64,000 nt of DNA from Leptolyngbya sp. CCY15150. GTDB taxonomy: Bacteria; Cyanobacteriota; Cyanobacteriia; RECH01. Below, one piece after another: positions 17,061 through 25,670 of this stretch. Made by a program: the position numbers and the translations under genes. The stretch is from contig NZ_JACSWB010000207.1 of the NCBI RefSeq assembly GCF_016888135.1, forward strand, positions 366,340 to 430,339, read 5' to 3'. The notes under the pieces are model-generated. The model was not told where the DNA came from. It saw nothing but the letters and a program-made list of their open reading frames with translations, and made no database searches. How positions within the stretch are numbered: position 1 is the first letter of the stretch; every line of letters starts with the position of its first letter.

Positions 17061-17468
17061 CCAATCAGGTCAGGGCAGAGTCCCTGGGCGAGAGAGCACC
17101 CCTATAATACCGTTCCTCTCTTGCCGATCCAGACCTACGCTCCGATCGCGACTCCCTGGGCGATCGCGATCGCTCCCCTAGACACCATCCTGATGTCCTC
17201 CCAACTAGCGCTGAGCAAACACCCTTACGATGGCTTGATGAAAAGACCCTAATGCTTGCATGGGAGCAATCCTGTGCCTATCTTCTCTACCAGACTGTGG
17301 CGCTTTACTGGCTTACATCACGAGATATGTCAGATTAGGTCAAGATTTTCATCGCTGTGTTTAGACTTTTGTAACTCTTGTTGAGTGTTGTATGTCTGCT
17401 TTCCCAATCATCCGCTCAACCGATAAAGTAGAAAATGAAAAGAAGATTAAGACTAGCGGAGAGCTTAT
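17061..17468. other. Spacer between divergent ABA4-like and small-protein genes
   Basis: The 408-base gap contains HIP1 copies and presumably both promoters. A TATAAT-like sequence occurs at about 17103, but no well-spaced -35 box was found. No gene is recognised. Confidence 0.4.
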
Positions 17469-17678
17469 ATGACTCCCTTACTCCTCAGACAATTTTGGTC
17501 CTTAATCGAAGCAACGCAGTCCAAGACGTTGTTGAGCTTAGATGATCAAACCCTTATCCAATGGCTCACTCGCCAACTTGGCATGGAATTTTCTCTGAAC
17601 CACTGTGAGGTTGACACCCTCAATCACTACATTTCGTCCAGACTGTCTCTGATTCGAGACATCGCTGATGCGCGCTAA
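17469..17678 (+). CDS. Small conserved-looking hypothetical protein
   Basis: The 69-residue protein begins at ATG 17469 with a good ribosome-binding sequence (GGAG about seven bases before). It is a mostly helical, soluble small protein with Leu/Trp/Phe-rich helices (LLRQFWSLIEATQ, LIQWLTRQL) and a DTLNHYISSRLSLIRDIAD helix at the end. The pattern of a DQTLIQWL segment followed by a polar loop and a second amphipathic helix resembles small cyanobacterial proteins of unknown function. It is not part of an operon. I cannot name a family. Confidence 0.6.
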   Translation: MTPLLLRQFWSLIEATQSKTLLSLDDQTLIQWLTRQLGMEFSLNHCEVDTLNHYISSRLSLIRDIADAR

Positions 17679-18004
17679 CAGCAATGAGCATCCGTGCAGC
17701 CGGCACGTCCTGCCTCGCCTTCGTTACCCTAGCCCAACCCTTCTGATAAGTCCTGGTTGGCTTGGGTTGTCGCACCTGCACCCCGGATGATCCCAAGTAT
17801 TCGGTCACCATCTATCGTTTTACGATCAATCCTCATCAAGCGATCGCCGCCCTCCTAATCACGGGTCGGAGCTCAACTCAGGTCGCACGAACCTCTTCAC
17901 TCCGTGTCTCTAGAAAAGCGCTTCTATCTCCTAGATACTCCCTAGAGAACGATCGCTCTCACTCATTCACTTTCACCCAATATTGTCATTTTCGTGACTG
18001 GTAG

Positions 18005-18046
18005 CACCTTCGGTTGAGAAATTCGCAACTTTCTCAACCGAAGGTG
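18005..18046. repeat. 17-bp perfect inverted repeat
   Basis: Arms CACCTTCGGTTGAGAAA (18005-18021) and its exact complement (18030-18046) enclose the 8-nt loop TTCGCAAC. Only three T residues follow on the plus strand, so it is not a textbook terminator. It lies 327 bases past the small gene at 17469-17678 and 97 bases before the structured-RNA candidate, and could isolate the latter. Confidence 0.8.
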
Positions 18047-18142
18047 TTTGAGGTTCAGGGCTCAACTCCCCCTACAGAACGATGCGTCACGGTTCATCTC
18101 CTGCTGGATTTCGCAAAACTGTGACATAGGATACAAACACAA

Positions 18143-18378
18143 ACTGAAAACCAGTGGAGTGTTAGGTAGAAGTAGCCCCCTTCGGGTATGGTAGGCACTC
18201 CAAAAATGGCGCTGCTCTTGTTCCAGCAGCAGGATAGCTCACTATCCATGGGGCAAAGCATCCGTAACGATGTCCCGGCTCCCCAGTCCGATCGGGTGGG
18301 TTGCAGGATAGAGCAATGCCATAGCGTTAGTGCCCACCGTTGATAGACAATTCAAAGGTCATACCCGAACCTGTTCAG
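18143..18378 (+). ncRNA. Candidate structured RNA or long structured leader
   Basis: Many complementary segments occur without coding potential. A 10-bp long-range helix joins 18181-18190 (TTCGGGTATG) with 18360-18369. Outside it ACTGAA (18143-18148) matches TTCAGT (18373-18378). Inside are hairpins 18211-18216/18225-18230 (GCTGCT/AGCAGC), 18232-18237/18242-18247 (GGATAG/CTATCC), 18250-18253/18281-18284 with an inner CATC/GATG, and 18295-18300/18333-18338 (GGTGGG/CCCACC). GGAGTG (18156-18161) and CACTCC (18196-18201) would cross the long helix, giving a pseudoknot or an alternative fold. I do not recognise RNase P RNA, tmRNA, SRP RNA or a known riboswitch consensus; 6S RNA is not excluded. 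It ends about 170 bases before the aapJ start. Strand is assumed from that gene. Confidence 0.5.
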
Positions 18379-18550
18379 TGGCTATTTTGCAGTCGGTCGA
18401 TGGGTACTGCCAAGCATCTTGCTTTAAGGTATCCCTAGCGATCGCCTGTATCCAACATGAATGCTTACGTGGGTTAACCAACCTACGGACTGCATGAACA
18501 CTGATTGTCATTTGTTTTATTGTGATGTGTTAGGAGACCAGACATTAACT

Positions 18551-19633
18551 ATGCGTAAATGGAGTTTTCTGCTGAGTGCAGCTGCTCTCATTGCTTTGCC
18601 CTTGGCCTCTTGTGCCGAACCGGCTTCCAATGGGTCAACCGAAGAAACCACCGAGGGTGCTTCTAGCACAACCGGGACACCTACCAGCCGCCTACAAACG
18701 GTGATTGACCGTGGTGAACTTGTCTGCGGTGTGGAAGGCAATATCCCAGGCTTTAGCTTTGTCGATGATACCGGCACCTACTCTGGACTGGACGTAGACA
18801 CCTGTCGGGCAGTTGCAGCAGCACTGTTCGATGATCCAGAAAAGGTGGTGTATCGCAACCTAGACTCTACCGAACGCTTCACGGCTTTGGTCGGTGGTGA
18901 AGTTGATATGCTTGCTCGTAACACCACCTGGACGATCAGCCGAGATACATCCGCAGGTCTAGAGTTTGCTCCCACCACCTTCTACGATGGTCAAGGTATG
19001 CTCGTTCGGGAAGCAAGCGGCATCACGGATCTAGAAGGATTTGCAGGTCGCTCTGTTTGTGTTGAAACAGGTACCACCACAGAGCTTAACCTTACCGATC
19101 AAATGCGCGACCTCGGCGTCGATTTTGAGCCTGTGGTCTTCCAGGATGCCAATGCTGCCTACGCTGCCTACTCAGAAGGTCGCTGCGAAGGCATGACCTC
19201 CGACAAGTCACAGCTCGTGGCTCGACGCAGCACCTTGCCCAACCCTGAGGAGCATGTTTTGCTTGAAGTCACGATGTCGAAGGAGCCCTTGGGCCCTGTG
19301 ACCATCAACAACGATTCTGCTTGGTTTGATGCGGTCAAGTGGACCACCTACGCCATGATCGAAGCAGAAGAACTGGGCATTACCCAAGCCAATCTAGAAG
19401 AACGCTTACAGGATGAAAATCCTGGTGTCCGCCGCTTCCTAGGATTGGAAGGTGAACTTGGCACAGAAATGGGGCTACCCAATGACTTCACGCAACGGAT
19501 CATTCGCCATGTGGGTAACTATGGTGAGGTGTTTGAGCGGAATCTGGGTCAAGACTCCGTTTTTGAACTTGAGCGCGGTCAAAATGCTCTGTGGACAGAT
19601 GGCGGTCTGCTTTACTCCCCTCCCTTCCGCTAA
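18551..19633 (+). CDS. aapJ: Amino-acid ABC transporter, substrate-binding lipoprotein (AapJ/BztA/NatF type)
   Basis: This periplasmic binding protein delivers amino acids to the permease pair encoded downstream. ATG 18551 starts a lipoprotein signal: a basic n-region, hydrophobic core and lipobox LASC at residues 20-23, so Cys23 becomes lipidated. A Thr/Ser/Glu-rich linker to about residue 50 follows, then the domain (RLQTVIDRGELVCGV, SGLDVDTCRAVAAALF, TERFTALVGGEVDML) typical of the PBP2 BztA/AapJ group. The 360-residue length fits. An upstream in-frame start at 18461 would add 30 non-signal residues and is rejected. It is followed by a terminator-like hairpin and a large inverted repeat before the permease genes, an arrangement that usually makes more binding protein than permease. 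Confidence 0.92.
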   Translation: MRKWSFLLSAAALIALPLASCAEPASNGSTEETTEGASSTTGTPTSRLQTVIDRGELVCGVEGNIPGFSFVDDTGTYSGLDVDTCRAVAAALFDDPEKVVYRNLDSTERFTALVGGEVDMLARNTTWTISRDTSAGLEFAPTTFYDGQGMLVREASGITDLEGFAGRSVCVETGTTTELNLTDQMRDLGVDFEPVVFQDANAAYAAYSEGRCEGMTSDKSQLVARRSTLPNPEEHVLLEVTMSKEPLGPVTINNDSAWFDAVKWTTYAMIEAEELGITQANLEERLQDENPGVRRFLGLEGELGTEMGLPNDFTQRIIRHVGNYGEVFERNLGQDSVFELERGQNALWTDGGLLYSPPFR

Positions 19634-19644
19634 CGTGATCCACT

Positions 19645-19673
19645 GGTGCGCTAGTTGCACCTAGGGGTTTTTT
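19645..19673 (+). terminator. Terminator-like hairpin after the binding-protein gene
   Basis: A 5-bp stem (GGTGC 19645-19649 / GCACC 19657-19661) with a 7-nt loop is followed, after six bases, by six T residues (19668-19673). The gap before the T tract makes it probably leaky, allowing some read-through into the permease genes. Confidence 0.55.
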
Positions 19674-19678
19674 ATAAC

Positions 19679-19716
19679 GTTTGATTTTTCGTGCCCCATG
19701 GCACGAAAAATCAAAC
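19679..19716 (+). repeat. 17-bp perfect inverted repeat between binding-protein and permease genes
   Basis: Arms GTTTGATTTTTCGTGCC (19679-19695) and its exact complement (19700-19716) enclose a 4-nt loop. Such intra-operon stem-loops after binding-protein genes are known to stabilise the upstream mRNA segment. No T tract follows the stem. Confidence 0.85.
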
Positions 19717-19889
19717 CACTTTGCATTAAGTTATAAATTATCTCTTTGCTGATGACAGCGATCGCCCCCTGCATTGGCAGGTCGATGAGCTAGGTTACTT
19801 AGGGGTATAGATCCCATGGTTATCTGGCTAATCCGGAGCGATCGCCGCTTGATTTGGATCAGCGTCGATGACAAACAGGCAATCACATC

Positions 19890-21284
19890 ATGACCCCAGC
19901 GACACAAGGCAGCATTCCCATTTGGCGGGATGAACGCTTCTGGAAAATAGCATTTCAAATCATCACCCTCGTCGTGGTGGTTGCAGTTTTATCACTTCTC
20001 ATCACCAATCTCAATCGCAACCTAGCCCAGTTGGGTTTGCGATTTGGGTTTGGGTTTTTAAGTAACCAAGCGGGCTTTAGTGTCGGGGAAAACCTCGTCA
20101 ACTATCAGCCCCAAGATCAATACCAAAAGGTCATCTACGCCGGATTAATTAACTCGTTTCGGCTAATCGTTGTCGGCATCATCCTGGCAACGATTACGGG
20201 AATTGTGGCCGGTGTAGCAAGCTTTTCAGAAAACTGGCTCGTCTACAAGATCAGTCGAGCCTACGTAGGACTGGTTCGCAACGTGCCGCTCCTGCTCCAG
20301 CTTTTCTTCTGGTACTTCGCCGTCTATTTTGCGTTGCCGCCAGTGCAAGACCAGCTTGAGATGGGCTGGGTGGTCATGAGTAAGCGGGGTATCTACCTGC
20401 CAGGGCCCTCTTTAACGGATCAAAATTGGCTAGGGCTGTTGCTTCTGATGGGAGCAGGCTTACTTGGAGCGTTGCTCTGGAAGTTGATCAGTGATATTCG
20501 CCAAGGCGATCGCAGTTTCCGAGGCCTCGTCTATCGGGGAATCAATGGTCTGGTTGCTCTCAGTGTCATTGGGCTAGAGATCTGGCTGATCATTCGCGGC
20601 GTAGGCTACTTAGTCTCCCCTCAAGACAGCGAAACCAATAGCCTGCCGGTGGGTGTAGGCATCTGGTTCTTAGGAATGGCGGCGATTGCGATCGCCGCCT
20701 TTTTGCTATGGCAACAGCGTACTCGCCTGATGGTTGAACAAGGCACCTCTGGGCAACCCCAACTGATGGCGATCGGAGGTCTTGTAGCCGTCTTTGTGGT
20801 GATTCTCCTCTTCGGACTTGGCTGGCAACCCCCAACCATTCAGGAAGGAGGCGGAGCTAGCGGTGGACTGCGTCTATCGCTGGAGTATGCTGCAGCCCTA
20901 AGTGGTTTGGTGCTCTACACCGGGGCCTTTATTGCGGAGATTGTCCGCGCTGGTATTCAATCCGTCTCGAAGGGGCAGTGGGAAGCAGCACGCTCCCTAG
21001 GATTGCCCTCGGGTCTTGCCATGCGGCTGGTGGTCTTTCCCCAATCCTTACGGGTGATTATTCCGCCGCTGAATAGCGAGTATATGAACTTGGCTAAGAA
21101 TACAACGTTGGCGTTCGCCATCGGCTATCCTGACCTATTCTCGGTGTCCTTCACCACCCTGAACCAGACCGGGCGAGCTGTTGAAATGATCGTCCTCATC
21201 ATGTTTATCTACCTGATCTTCAACCTACTCATTTCAGTGGGCATGAACCAGATTAATGCTCTAGTTCAGCTTAAGGAGCGCTAA
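19890..21284 (+). CDS. aapQ: Amino-acid ABC transporter permease 1 (AapQ/BztB/NatG type)
   Basis: This inner-membrane permease forms the channel with the next gene's product. The 464-residue protein starts with a TM helix (about residues 24-45), then the HisM/GlnP-type permease core split by a long insertion: VGLVRNVPLLLQLFFWYFAVY at about 130-150, additional hydrophobic helices between about 185 and 305, and the conserved YTGAFIAEIVRAGIQSVSKGQWEAARSLG EAA region at about residues 348-375 ending in NTTLAFAIGYPDLF. The long insertion is the hallmark of the AapQ/BztB group. The three-base gap to the next gene shows tight coupling. No sign of truncation. Substrates are probably neutral and acidic amino acids, by analogy to cyanobacterial NatFGH. 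Confidence 0.92.
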   Translation: MTPATQGSIPIWRDERFWKIAFQIITLVVVVAVLSLLITNLNRNLAQLGLRFGFGFLSNQAGFSVGENLVNYQPQDQYQKVIYAGLINSFRLIVVGIILATITGIVAGVASFSENWLVYKISRAYVGLVRNVPLLLQLFFWYFAVYFALPPVQDQLEMGWVVMSKRGIYLPGPSLTDQNWLGLLLLMGAGLLGALLWKLISDIRQGDRSFRGLVYRGINGLVALSVIGLEIWLIIRGVGYLVSPQDSETNSLPVGVGIWFLGMAAIAIAAFLLWQQRTRLMVEQGTSGQPQLMAIGGLVAVFVVILLFGLGWQPPTIQEGGGASGGLRLSLEYAAALSGLVLYTGAFIAEIVRAGIQSVSKGQWEAARSLGLPSGLAMRLVVFPQSLRVIIPPLNSEYMNLAKNTTLAFAIGYPDLFSVSFTTLNQTGRAVEMIVLIMFIYLIFNLLISVGMNQINALVQLKER

Positions 21285-21287
21285 ACC

Positions 21288-22502
21288 ATGACCAGTATTA
21301 CGCCTCCCGCGGCCACTCGCCCCCCGCTTGCCCAAACAGGGCCACTGGCCTGGGCGCGCAAGCATCTCTTCAGTGACTGGTTTAACAGCATCCTCACCGT
21401 TGTGGTTGCCGCCGTTTTACTGTGGAGCGGCTGGGGCTTAGTCACTTGGATCTTTTCTAAGGCCCAATGGCCCGTTGTGGAGAACAACTTGGGCTTTATG
21501 ATGACCGGCTTATATCCCCAAGACCAGTATTGGCGGATGTGGGTGATCATGGGGCTGGTTTTAACCCTAAGTGGCTTATCGTGGGGTATTTTAGGACGCA
21601 ACCAACAGCATCTGTTTGGGCGTAGTGTCCTCATTGGCATTGGAGCGATCGCAGCGGCGGTGATCCTCTTTCCTTTGACCCGTCCCCATAGCCCAATTCT
21701 CTTTGGCATGGTCGTGCTGACGGTCGCCATTGCCTGGGTAGGACAACAGGCTGGTAAGCGCTTGCCAGCCCTAAGCAATTGGCTGACCGCTGGGTGGTTC
21801 TTGGTGTACCTAGCCTCAATCTGGTTGATTGGCGGCGGCTTGGGGATATTAGAGCCGGTGCGCACCGAAAACTGGGGAGGCTTGGTGCTCACCCTGCTGA
21901 TGGCCGTAACCGGTATTGCGCTTTGCTTTCCTTTTGGTATCGCCTTGGCTCTGGGGCGGCGCAGTGATCTACCTATTGTGCGATCGCTTTCCATTGCCTA
22001 CATCGAGTTAGTCCGGGGAGTTCCGCTGATTACCATCCTAGTGATGGGTCAGGTTATGATTCCGTTATTCCTGCCGGAGGGTATTCGTCCCGATCGCATC
22101 CTGCGCGCCATCATCGCCCTGACCATTTTCAGCTCCGCTTACTTAGCCGAAAACATCCGAGCCGGCCTGCAATCGGTGCCGCGAGGTCAGTCGGAAGCAT
22201 CGGTGTCCCTAGGGCTGAACAAACCTCTAACGCTAATTCTGATTGTCCTACCCCAAGCCTTAAAAACGGCAATCCCTGCCATCGTGGGACAGTTTATTAG
22301 CTTGTTTCAAGACACCACCCTCCTAGCTCCCCTAGGGCTACTTGAACTGTTGGGAATGGCCAATACCGCCCTATCTAACCCCAGCTATTTGGGGCGTTAT
22401 GCAGAAGCCTATGCCTTTATTGGCGTACTCTATTGGTTCTTCTGCTACGCCATGGCACTGGGAAGTCGCAAGATAGAGAAACAGTTGAATACGACTCACT
22501 AG
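21288..22502 (+). CDS. aapM: Amino-acid ABC transporter permease 2 (AapM/BztC/NatH type)
   Basis: This is the partner permease of AapQ in the inner membrane. The 404-residue protein has an N-terminal TM helix (about residues 40-60), several extra hydrophobic helices to about 200, and a C-terminal HisM-type core with YIELVRGVPLITILVMGQVMIPL at about 237-260 and the EAA loop SSAYLAENIRAGLQSVPRGQSEASVSLG at about 282-310. The later DTTLLAPLGLLELLGM block matches the family. ATG 21288 lies three bases after the aapQ stop. The ATPase gene follows after 81 bases. All four transporter components run in the canonical order JQMP. Confidence 0.92.
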   Translation: MTSITPPAATRPPLAQTGPLAWARKHLFSDWFNSILTVVVAAVLLWSGWGLVTWIFSKAQWPVVENNLGFMMTGLYPQDQYWRMWVIMGLVLTLSGLSWGILGRNQQHLFGRSVLIGIGAIAAAVILFPLTRPHSPILFGMVVLTVAIAWVGQQAGKRLPALSNWLTAGWFLVYLASIWLIGGGLGILEPVRTENWGGLVLTLLMAVTGIALCFPFGIALALGRRSDLPIVRSLSIAYIELVRGVPLITILVMGQVMIPLFLPEGIRPDRILRAIIALTIFSSAYLAENIRAGLQSVPRGQSEASVSLGLNKPLTLILIVLPQALKTAIPAIVGQFISLFQDTTLLAPLGLLELLGMANTALSNPSYLGRYAEAYAFIGVLYWFFCYAMALGSRKIEKQLNTTH

Positions 22503-22583
22503 TGAATACGGCTCTCTAGGATGCGATCGCTGCACCCTAGATGTGCTGAAGGACTTGAGAACACGATTTGGAGAATAGGGGCC

Positions 22584-23363
22584 ATGACACAGCCACAAAC
22601 CGGAACAATGCGAGATTCTCAACCGGTCAACGAGCCGGTGATTATTGCTCAAGACGTAGAGAAGTGGTACGACAACAACTTTCACGTCCTGCGCGGGGTC
22701 AGCCTCACGGTGAATAAAGGCGAGGTCGTGGTGGTCATGGGGCCATCAGGATCCGGTAAATCCACCTTTATCCGCACCTTCAATGCCCTAGAGCCCTACC
22801 AAAAAGGCACCATTGATATTGACGGCATTCGCATCTCCCATGATCTGAAAAACATTGAAACCATCCGCCGTGAGGTGGGTATGGTGTTTCAACAGTTCAA
22901 CCTATTTCCTCACCTAACGGTGCTCAAGAATGTCACCCTGGCCCCCATCTGGGTGCGGCGATGGCCCAAAGCCAAGGCGGAGGAAGTGGCGATGACGTTG
23001 CTAGAACGAGTGGGCATTCTAGAGCAAGCCAACAAATATCCGGGGCAGCTCTCGGGCGGGCAGCAGCAGCGGGTGGCGATCGCCCGTGCGTTGGCCATGC
23101 AGCCTAAGATTATGCTCTTTGATGAACCCACCTCGGCCCTTGACCCAGAAATGGTGCGGGAAGTGCTAGATGCCATGCGCACCCTAGCCGCTGAAGGGAT
23201 GACCATGGTCTGCGTCACCCATGAAGTAGGCTTTGCGCGGGAAGTGGCCGATCGCGTCGTCTTGATGGCCGATGGGGTCTTGGTGGAAGAGGCCACGCCG
23301 GAAGAGTTCTTCAACAATCCCAAAGAAGAGCGCAGCCAAAAATTCCTCTCTCAAATCCTCTAG
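22584..23363 (+). CDS. aapP: Amino-acid ABC transporter ATP-binding protein (AapP/BztD/BgtA type)
   Basis: This cytoplasmic ATPase powers the importer. The 259-residue protein has Walker [10 protein letters not shown] (about residue 53), the Q-loop [14 protein letters not shown], the ABC signature [16 protein letters not shown] (about 155), Walker [16 protein letters not shown] and the switch His in [10 protein letters not shown] chose ATG 22584 because a GGAG ribosome-binding sequence lies about ten bases upstream and the extension from 22521 has no homology. It completes the operon. In heterocystous cyanobacteria the equivalent BgtA also serves a basic amino-acid transporter, so this ATPase might be shared. 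Confidence 0.94.
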   Translation: MTQPQTGTMRDSQPVNEPVIIAQDVEKWYDNNFHVLRGVSLTVNKGEVVVVMGPSGSGKSTFIRTFNALEPYQKGTIDIDGIRISHDLKNIETIRREVGMVFQQFNLFPHLTVLKNVTLAPIWVRRWPKAKAEEVAMTLLERVGILEQANKYPGQLSGGQQQRVAIARALAMQPKIMLFDEPTSALDPEMVREVLDAMRTLAAEGMTMVCVTHEVGFAREVADRVVLMADGVLVEEATPEEFFNNPKEERSQKFLSQIL

Positions 23364-23558
23364 CGGATTGGATAGCAGGTTGAACAGCAGGTTGGATTAG
23401 TCGATTGGATCTGAGCTAATTCCATCATCCATTCTGGCGCGATCGATTGAGAGAGCGGGGGCTTCCCATGAAAATACCGTTGGGTCGGTATGAGAACTTG
23501 CTATGCTGTCGTAGGATCGCACTTCCCTGATCCCTACCTTTGCAAGGAGCAAGCGGCT

Positions 23559-25391
23559 GTGGCAAAACGTAAACCTGCTCTGTTGTTAACGTTAGGAACG
23601 GCGATCGCCTTTATCACCGGGGGTAGCGTAGCCTACTGGTGGCTCAGGGGGCAATCGGGGCTGCAATCGCCGGCATCGTTGCCCGTTGGCATCGAGGTGA
23701 TTCCCCAAAATGCCTTGATGACCTTCTCTGTATCTACCAGTCCCCAACAATGGCAAACCCTGCGCTCCTTTGGCACCCCTGAATCCCAAGAGCAGGTAGA
23801 TCAGCTCCTAGCCAGATGGCGCGATCGCTGGCTATCTGCCTATGATCTCGATTTTCCGCGGGATCTCCAGGCCTGGATTGGGCCAGAAATGACCGTTGCG
23901 GTTCTCCCTAACAAGGCTCCTGCGGCTAGCGGATCGGTATCCCCCGATCCAGACCCATCACCTGGATCGAGCCCCGACAGCCCGGTGGAGAACGGCATCG
24001 AGAACGACTCCGTTTTAGTCGCCATCTTGCCCATTATCGATCCGCTGCAGGCTGAGCAGACCCTGTCCGATCGGTTGAGCGATACAGAGCCGCAACAGGA
24101 ACAGGTCTACCGAGGCGTAACGCTTCAGGAGTTTGTCAGCCAAACAGGACAATCCTATGCCGCTGCAGTTTTTGAGAATCAGTTTATTGCAATCGCTCCC
24201 AGCCTGGATGTTTTGCAAACCTTAGTGGATGCGGATCAAGCCAATGCCGGTATTGATACGGTTGTCGGCTACCAAGATGCCCTAAGTCAAACTGGTGTTG
24301 AGCAACCCTTCCTGCGGCTCTACGTCAACATTCCCGAGGCGCAAGCGATCGCCGCCACTGGAGATCCCTCACCCCTACCGTCAGCAGGGCTCTCGTCGCT
24401 CAGCCAAAACCAAGGACTGGCTGCAACACTCACCCTAGAAAACCAAGGCATTCGCATCCAAACCCAGCTCTGGCGCAGTGCAGAGCAAGCCACCCCCACC
24501 ATTACCAACGAAATAACCGACATTGCTAAGGCCTTGCCCGACACCACTATCCTGATGCTGAGCGGTAGTAACCTCCGAGCCGTCTGGCAGCAGTATAGCC
24601 AAGAGCAGCCGGAGGCTCCCCCCGACCAGCCCAATGCATCGCCCAACATTCTCCATCCCGATGCCCTACGCCAAGGGCTACAGGCTGCTGTGGGTTTAGA
24701 TCTCGATCAAGACTTCATGAGCTGGATGACCGGAGAATTTGCCCTGGGTGTCATCCCCATTGCCAATCCCACAGCCCCTGATCAAACCAGCGCCGGGGTG
24801 CTCGTGATTGCCAAGGCTAGCGATCGCTCAGCCGCCGAACAAACCCTGGCATCCCTAGATGACGTGATGAACCGCCGCTACCGTTTTGACGTGAGCGAGG
24901 CCAACGTAAGCGGCGAGACCGTAACCACATGGACTCAGCCCTTTTCCGGGCTGACGATTGTGCGGGGATGGTTGGAGGGCGATCGCGCCTTTCTAGCCAT
25001 TCGCGGGGCGGTAGCCGACACCGTAGTGCCCCAGCCCCAAAGCACCCTCGCCGACAGCAGCCTCTACCAAACCCTGACCTCCAACGACGCCCGCACCAAC
25101 GGACAATTTTTTGTGAATGTTGAGCAATTGCTCAACCCTCAAGCAGGTCTTCCCATTCCGCCCACGCCCGATCGCTACACCCCATATGTCTCGGCACTTC
25201 AGGCTATTGGCGTCACCACGCGATCGCAAACCCCACAAAGCACGCTGTACGACATCTACGTCATGCTGAAACAAGGCAGAACCCCAGGCCCATTACCTGA
25301 GGTGGATGCATCTGCCTCACCCGCTGCCACCGATCCTGACACCCCCAAGGAAACATCCCCAGCAGACGACCAAGACGGCGCAACCCCGTAG
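23559..25391 (+). CDS. Membrane-anchored DUF3352 protein
   Basis: The start is taken as GTG 23559, which has AAGGAG about ten bases before; the frame opens at 23490 but the added residues look non-coding. The 610-residue protein begins with a basic stretch and a hydrophobic helix (about residues 8-27) acting as signal anchor, so the rest lies in the periplasm or thylakoid lumen. The large body is the cyanobacterial DUF3352 type, with two related beta-rich halves (VEVIPQNALMTFSVSTSP, later FALGVIPIANP and VLVIAKASDRSAAEQTL) joined by low-complexity Pro/Ser/Asp linkers. The C-terminus is another acidic, Pro/Ser-rich tail. No catalytic motif is seen. Its function is unknown. Confidence 0.8.
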   Translation: MAKRKPALLLTLGTAIAFITGGSVAYWWLRGQSGLQSPASLPVGIEVIPQNALMTFSVSTSPQQWQTLRSFGTPESQEQVDQLLARWRDRWLSAYDLDFPRDLQAWIGPEMTVAVLPNKAPAASGSVSPDPDPSPGSSPDSPVENGIENDSVLVAILPIIDPLQAEQTLSDRLSDTEPQQEQVYRGVTLQEFVSQTGQSYAAAVFENQFIAIAPSLDVLQTLVDADQANAGIDTVVGYQDALSQTGVEQPFLRLYVNIPEAQAIAATGDPSPLPSAGLSSLSQNQGLAATLTLENQGIRIQTQLWRSAEQATPTITNEITDIAKALPDTTILMLSGSNLRAVWQQYSQEQPEAPPDQPNASPNILHPDALRQGLQAAVGLDLDQDFMSWMTGEFALGVIPIANPTAPDQTSAGVLVIAKASDRSAAEQTLASLDDVMNRRYRFDVSEANVSGETVTTWTQPFSGLTIVRGWLEGDRAFLAIRGAVADTVVPQPQSTLADSSLYQTLTSNDARTNGQFFVNVEQLLNPQAGLPIPPTPDRYTPYVSALQAIGVTTRSQTPQSTLYDIYVMLKQGRTPGPLPEVDASASPAATDPDTPKETSPADDQDGATP

Positions 25392-25670
25392 GCCCACCCA
25401 AAGATTTTTACCGTAAACGGTCGCGGGATCCCCAAGACTCGCTAGGATAGAGGGTGGAGCTGGTTACCTGGGTGGCTCATCCGGAAGCGATCGCTGGCGG
25501 CGATCCCCAGGGTCTTGGTGAACCCAGCAGCTCCCAGAGGAATCGGTCAAGCACGGGTCTAAATCGCTAGGCAGATCTCCATTCCGTTCCGGAATGGCTG
25601 CAGCACGACAAGATTGACCTCGATTTGTCCTCTGGTATACCTGTTATCTATTTGTTGGGAGAGGTCTGAA
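25392..25670. other. Promoter spacer before the cytochrome c biogenesis gene
   Basis: These 279 bases contain a short hairpin (ACCGT AA ACGGT near 25409) just after the DUF3352 stop and otherwise HIP1-like sequence. No gene is seen. Confidence 0.35.

Larger units (their letters stand above)
17679..18550. other. 872-base gene-free stretch before the amino-acid transporter
   Basis: It contains a 17-bp perfect inverted repeat (18005-18046) and a block of nested and local complementary segments (18143-18378) that looks like structured RNA; both are listed separately. The reading frames here (17762-18004, and the N-terminal extension from 18461) carry no domain. The stretch must include the transporter promoter. 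Confidence 0.6.

Noticed and set aside
18121..18134. GTG-N8-TAC, a near-match to the NtcA consensus GTA-N8-TAC before aapJ
   Set aside because: First position differs, and no TAN3T box occurs about 22 bases downstream; it is also far from the gene. Chance matches are common.
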